DNA from: an uncultured Solobacterium sp.
GTDB taxonomy: Bacteria; Bacillota_I; Bacilli_A; Erysipelotrichales; Erysipelotrichaceae
DNA length: 8,600 nt
Direction: 5' to 3'
NCBI GenBank assembly: GCA_937895985.1
Contig: CALBKL010000374.1
Span: forward strand, 1 to 8,600
Shown: positions 5,738 through 8,600 of the stretch, piece after piece
Position numbering within the stretch: position 1 is the first letter of the stretch
How the letters are laid out: each line of letters begins with the position of its first letter
The notes under the pieces: model-generated
Database searches by the model: none
What the model was told of the DNA's origin: nothing
The model's input: the letters and a program-made list of their open reading frames with translations, nothing else
Translations under genes and position numbers: made by a program

Positions 5738-6076
5738 ATGGTTAACAATGAGACTATGACGGACGTAGCCTACAATTGGCTGAAAAAAAGAAAAAGAGAA
5801 GTAGATTTCTCAAAGATTTGGGATGAAATTGTAAAGACAATGGATATTCCTGAAGATAAAATCAGACGTAAAAAAGCACAGTTCTATAGTGACTTAATGT
5901 TGGATAATAGATTTGCTTCATTAGAGAATAACAAGTGGGATTTACGTAACCGCCGTAAGTTTGAAGAGGTTCATATCGATACATCTGAAATCGAATTAGA
6001 GGATGATGAATTAGATGAGCCAATTGAAGTTACTGGTCTAGATTTACCAAAGGGCGATGACGCATTCGATAATTAA
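5738..6076 (+). CDS. rpoE: DNA-directed RNA polymerase subunit delta
   Basis: The Firmicutes-specific delta subunit binds RNA polymerase, displaces nucleic acids from the enzyme, aids recycling and increases promoter selectivity. The N-terminal HARE-HTH domain spans about 5-72: ETMTDVAYNWLKK, then FSKIWDEIVK (24-33), RRKKAQFYSDLMLDNRFASL (43-62) and the closing W67-D-L-R. The C-terminal tail is strongly acidic, with 16 Asp/Glu in residues 76-112. It is only about 37 residues long, so the protein is 112 residues against about 173 in B. subtilis. Normal stop and terminator positions argue against truncation by mutation. ATG 5738 has a clear Shine-Dalgarno seven bases upstream. The gene is monocistronic, between its own promoter and terminator, and is followed by fba instead of pyrG. 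Confidence 0.92.
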   Translation: MVNNETMTDVAYNWLKKRKREVDFSKIWDEIVKTMDIPEDKIRRKKAQFYSDLMLDNRFASLENNKWDLRNRRKFEEVHIDTSEIELEDDELDEPIEVTGLDLPKGDDAFDN

Positions 6077-6081
6077 ATGAT

Positions 6082-6108
6082 AAAAGGCTGAAAAAACAGC
6101 CTTTTTTT
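6082..6108 (+). terminator. Rho-independent terminator of rpoE
   Basis: A 9-bp stem (AAAAGGCTG at 6082-6090 with CAGCCTTTT at 6097-6105) closes an A6 loop and continues into seven T residues (6102-6108). Flanking ATGAT and ATCAT could extend the base of the stem. It separates rpoE from fba. Confidence 0.92.
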
Positions 6109-6118
6109 ATCATGCTAC

Positions 6119-6147
6119 TTTAAAAATATTCAGAAATAGTTTAATAT
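6119..6147 (+). promoter_or_regulatory. Candidate fba promoter
   Basis: TTTAAA (6119-6124) and TAATAT (6142-6147) are 17 bases apart in the only space between the rpoE terminator and fba. The matches to consensus are partial, so the assignment rests largely on position: a separately terminated and probably highly expressed gene needs a promoter here. Confidence 0.35.
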
Positions 6148-6176
6148 GAAAACGCTAAATAAGGAGGAATAATCTC

Positions 6177-7043
6177 ATGGTATTAGTTTCAGCAAAAGAA
6201 ATGATTGAAAAGGCTCATGAAGGTCATTATGCAATTGGTGCTTTCAACATCAATAACATGGAATGGACAAAGGCTATCTTAGCTGCTTGTCAGCAGGCTA
6301 ACTCTCCTGTCATTCTTCAGGTTTCTGAAGGTGCAGCGAAGTATATGTGTGGCTTCAAGCAGTGTGTAGATATGGTTAAGAACATTCATGACCATATGGG
6401 TATTACAGTTCCAGTTGCTTTACACTTGGATCACGGAACATTTGAAGGTGCTAAGGCTTGCATCGAAGCAGGTTTCACATCTGTAATGTTCGACGGTTCT
6501 CACTATGATTTCGCAGAGAACTTAGAGAAGTCAAAGGAAATCATCAAGTTAGCTCATTCACAGGGTGTATCTGTAGAATGTGAAGTTGGTGGTATCGGTG
6601 GTACAGAGGATGGCGTTACATCTAATGGTGAATTAGCTGATCCAAAGGAATGTGCAGAAATTGCTTCTTTAGGTGTTGATTTCTTAGCTGCAGGTATCGG
6701 TAACATCCACGGTGTTTATCCAGCAGACTGGGCAGGATTAAATTTCGAAAGATTATCAGAAATTGATGCTGCTGTAAATGGTAAGCCATTAGTATTACAC
6801 GGTGGTTCTGGTATCCCATTTGACCAAGTACACAAGGCTATCACAATGGGTGTATCTAAGATCAACGTAAATACAGACTTACAGATTGTATTTGCTAAGG
6901 CAACTCGTGAATACATCGAAGCTGGTAAGGACCAACAGGGTAAGGGCTTTGACCCACGTAAGTTACTCAAACCAGGTGCTGACGCAATCGTTGCTAAGGT
7001 AATCGAAATGGTTAACCAATTCGGTTCCGCTGATAAAGCTTAA
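6177..7043 (+). CDS. fba: Fructose-bisphosphate aldolase, class II
   Basis: A Zn-dependent glycolytic aldolase that interconverts fructose 1,6-bisphosphate with dihydroxyacetone phosphate and glyceraldehyde 3-phosphate in the cytoplasm. The 288 residues are typical of the Firmicutes FbaA group. Catalytic D85 and Zn ligand H86 lie in ALHLDHGTFEGA; the other Zn ligands are H178 (GNIHGVYP) and H208 (VLHGGSGIP). The family block VSVECEVGGIGGTEDG (131-146) and the phosphate-binding N230-V-N-T-D234 are present. The Shine-Dalgarno AAGGAGGA (6161-6168) precedes ATG 6177. Codon choice is narrower than in the neighbours, with many GGT, GCT, TTA and AAG codons, as expected of a highly expressed gene. 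A class II tagatose-bisphosphate aldolase is a less likely alternative, given the rpoE-murA neighbourhood. It has its own terminator. Confidence 0.95.
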   Translation: MVLVSAKEMIEKAHEGHYAIGAFNINNMEWTKAILAACQQANSPVILQVSEGAAKYMCGFKQCVDMVKNIHDHMGITVPVALHLDHGTFEGAKACIEAGFTSVMFDGSHYDFAENLEKSKEIIKLAHSQGVSVECEVGGIGGTEDGVTSNGELADPKECAEIASLGVDFLAAGIGNIHGVYPADWAGLNFERLSEIDAAVNGKPLVLHGGSGIPFDQVHKAITMGVSKINVNTDLQIVFAKATREYIEAGKDQQGKGFDPRKLLKPGADAIVAKVIEMVNQFGSADKA

Positions 7044-7060
7044 TTACAAATTGAGTGATA

Positions 7061-7086
7061 TAGAGGCTCACATGGGCCTCTTTTTT
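7061..7086 (+). terminator. Rho-independent terminator of fba
   Basis: A stem of six Watson-Crick pairs (AGAGGC at 7062-7067 with GCCTCT at 7076-7081), plus one T-G wobble, closes a 6-base loop and is followed by six T residues. It lies 18 bases after the fba stop and isolates fba from the HAD-murA unit. Confidence 0.88.
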
Positions 7087-7151
7087 ATATCTCGTTGTAT
7101 AATGGTGACGCAAACTTTTGCATACATCTAGAATGGATACGAAAATTCATG

Positions 7152-7157
7152 TAAAAT
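7152..7157 (+). promoter_or_regulatory. Putative -10 box at leaderless distance from the HAD gene
   Basis: TAAAAT is followed by seven bases and then the ATG at 7165, which would begin the family-typical [11 protein letters not shown]. No Shine-Dalgarno precedes either ATG 7156 or ATG 7165. Alternatives are TATAAT at 7098-7103, just after the fba terminator without a -35, and GTGACG with TAGAAT (7105-7134, 18-base spacer). The true promoter of this unit is unsettled. Confidence 0.3.
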
Positions 7158-7833
7158 GCTGTATATGATAAAAGCGGTATTGTTTGACATGGACGGTATT
7201 CTTTACGATAGCGAATACTATTATATGCAAGGGACAGTTGCACAGATGCGTGCGTATGGATATGAAGGACCTGTAGAGAATATCTATCAAATCATCGGTA
7301 CAACAATGCAGAAAACATATGAGATGTTGTATGAAATGCTAAATGGTAAAGTCCCTCTTGAAGTGATTCGTGAAAATAATGAAAGATACTTTAATGTGGA
7401 ACACCCAATCCACTTTGAAGAGATTATGTTTCCAGGTATTCCGCATGCATTACAACAGATGAAGAAGATGGGCTTAAAGTTAGCGGTATGTTCTGCATCC
7501 TCGTATGACTTGATTGTCACAAGTTTAAAAGAGATGGGAATCTTGGAATACTTCGACTTTATTGAAAGTGGTGAAAACTGCAAACGTTCAAAACCATATC
7601 CAGATATCTATTTACTTGCCCAAGAGGCACTACAAGTACGTAAAGAAGAGTGCTTAGTTTATGAAGATAGTAAAGCAGGGATACAAGCAGGTATCTCAGC
7701 TGGAATAAGAACCGTTGCGAGAATTGATGATCGCTTCTACCAGGATCAATCAAAAGCAGATATACTTGTAAAGGATATACACGAGCTGACAGAGCTGATC
7801 AGAAAGGAAAATAACTATGCCGGAAGTAATTAA
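7156..7833 (+). CDS. HAD superfamily hydrolase, subfamily IA (beta-phosphoglucomutase/phosphatase-like)
   Basis: A 225-residue cytoplasmic HAD-family phosphatase or phosphomutase. Motif I is [12 protein letters not shown] (9-20), with nucleophile D11 and acid/base D13. Motif II is S114 in AVCSASS (110-116), motif III is K146 in SKPYPD, and motif IV is E170-D171-S172 followed by [12 protein letters not shown]. The helical cap after motif I (about 20-90) makes it a subfamily IA protein. The family covers beta-phosphoglucomutase, sugar-phosphate and pyrophosphate phosphatases, and the substrate cannot be chosen from sequence. Homologues usually start at MIKAVLFD, so ATG 7165 may be the true start; neither ATG has a Shine-Dalgarno. 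The end overlaps murA by 17 bases, making the two an operon. It occupies a position held by tal in the Bacillus arrangement. Confidence 0.9.
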   Translation: MLYMIKAVLFDMDGILYDSEYYYMQGTVAQMRAYGYEGPVENIYQIIGTTMQKTYEMLYEMLNGKVPLEVIRENNERYFNVEHPIHFEEIMFPGIPHALQQMKKMGLKLAVCSASSYDLIVTSLKEMGILEYFDFIESGENCKRSKPYPDIYLLAQEALQVRKEECLVYEDSKAGIQAGISAGIRTVARIDDRFYQDQSKADILVKDIHELTELIRKENNYAGSN

Positions 7834-8600
7834 AATTGAAGGTGGACATACGCTAGAGGGAGAAGTCACAATCTCTAGTGCAAAGAATGCAACAGTAGCA
7901 CTGATTCCTGCTACCGTACTGGCTCATGGACCAGTCACAATCGTTGGGGTTCCGCAGATTGCGGACGTTGAATCCCTCACAAAGATTCTAAATTTATTAG
8001 GAGTTCAAGTTGAAGCACGTTCTTCTGATCATTTAATTATTGACCCTACGAATATCCAAAATATTGATTTGGTAGATGATGCAGTCACAAAGCTTCGTGC
8101 ATCATACTACTTCATGGGTGCTTTATTAGGTAGATTTGGTCGTGTATGCATGAAAATGCCTGGTGGATGTTACTTAGGCCCAAGACCAATCGACTTACAC
8201 TTAAAGGGTTTTGAAGCCTTAGGTGCTAAAGTTACGTATGATAAGGCTTGTTATACAATTGAAGCTAAGGAATTAAAGGGTGCGAAAATTTTCTTGGATA
8301 TCGCAAGTGTTGGTGCAACCATTAATATTATGATGGCTGCTGTATACGCAAAGGGTCGTACAACAATTGAAAATGCTGCGAAGGAACCGGAAATCATCGA
8401 CGTTGCGACATTATTAAATAAGATGGGTGCACATATTCGTGGTGCCGGTACAAATGTTATTACAATTGATGGTGTTGATAAATTGATGGGTTGTTTCCAT
8501 GAAATTATCCCAGACCGTATTGAAGCGGGCACATTCTTAGTTATCGCGGCTGCTTGTGCTAAGAAGATGGTTATCAAGAATATCATCCCACAACACTTAG
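7817..8600 (+). CDS. murA: UDP-N-acetylglucosamine 1-carboxyvinyltransferase (partial, 3' end beyond window)
   Basis: This is the first committed enzyme of peptidoglycan synthesis, transferring enolpyruvate from PEP to UDP-GlcNAc. The frame is open from ATG 7817 to the window edge (261 codons of an expected 420 or so). Visible residues are K23-N24 in [11 protein letters not shown]94 in [13 protein letters not shown], catalytic C118 in [21 protein letters not shown]123, and PDRIEAGTF (232-240). Cys118 is the residue alkylated by fosfomycin, so the Cys-to-Asp type of intrinsic resistance is not present. PGGCxLGPRP and the fba neighbourhood fit the second Firmicutes paralogue (MurAB/MurZ), though whether another murA exists cannot be seen. 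The Shine-Dalgarno AAAGGAA (7803-7809) lies within the HAD gene, and the start overlaps it by 17 bases. Confidence 0.95.
   Translation, partial: MPEVIKIEGGHTLEGEVTISSAKNATVALIPATVLAHGPVTIVGVPQIADVESLTKILNLLGVQVEARSSDHLIIDPTNIQNIDLVDDAVTKLRASYYFMGALLGRFGRVCMKMPGGCYLGPRPIDLHLKGFEALGAKVTYDKACYTIEAKELKGAKIFLDIASVGATINIMMAAVYAKGRTTIENAAKEPEIIDVATLLNKMGAHIRGAGTNVITIDGVDKLMGCFHEIIPDRIEAGTFLVIAAACAKKMVIKNIIPQHL

Noticed and set aside
8162..8190. Possible fosfomycin-resistant MurA
   Set aside because: The catalytic residue in [10 protein letters not shown] is Cys, the fosfomycin-sensitive form.
8251..8586. Minus-strand open frame of 111 codons inside murA
   Set aside because: It is antisense to well-conserved murA sequence, with composition typical of a shadow frame.
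1..8600. Mobile element, prophage, CRISPR array or toxin-antitoxin module
   Set aside because: No transposase, integrase, regularly spaced repeats, target duplications or known small toxin pair is visible; gene content is housekeeping.

Overview
The window reads as ordinary chromosome of a low-GC Gram-positive bacterium (Firmicutes/Bacillota). The order rpoE - fba - HAD gene - murA resembles the Bacillus subtilis rpoE-pyrG-spo0F-fbaA-tal-murAB region with several members missing. A DUF1934 (YwiB-like) gene sits directly before rpoE, as YwiB lies near rpoE in Bacillus. The MEP-pathway gene ispF, the RNA polymerase delta subunit and the low GC together suggest a small-genome gut or oral Firmicute, perhaps Erysipelotrichia. 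That family placement is inference. I see no transposase, phage gene, CRISPR array, tRNA or rRNA.

Layout. 1-60: the last codons of an upstream + strand gene and its terminator. 76-1126: a two-gene operon, an azoreductase-like flavoprotein and a GNAT acetyltransferase whose start overlaps the first gene. 1140-2321: the tRNA CCA-adding enzyme on the minus strand, converging on the GNAT gene through one shared bidirectional terminator that contains the cca stop codon. 2322-2502: a divergent promoter region. 2503-4589: a tight operon of ispF, a SAMHD1-like HD phosphohydrolase and a small two-helix membrane protein. 4713-5180: a membrane-anchored beta-rich protein of unknown function, followed by a strong terminator. 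5281-5664: the DUF1934 gene behind a consensus sigma-A promoter. 5738-6076: rpoE with its own promoter and terminator. 6177-7043: class II fructose-bisphosphate aldolase with its own terminator. 7156-8600: a HAD phosphatase overlapping murA, which runs off the right edge.

The genes are mostly housekeeping: tRNA 3'-end maturation, isoprenoid precursor synthesis, nucleotide pool control, transcription, glycolysis and the first committed step of peptidoglycan synthesis. They look like neighbouring short transcription units, not one pathway. Every intergenic stretch is under 200 bases.

I did not find a convincing new biological system. The points most worth a second look are: the HD phosphohydrolase translationally coupled to an unknown membrane protein; the unknown anchored protein at 4713-5180; IspF with an altered TTT-E active-site loop; an RNA polymerase delta subunit with a very short acidic tail; and two genes (cca and the HAD gene) that lack a Shine-Dalgarno but have a -10-like box at the distance expected of a leaderless transcript.
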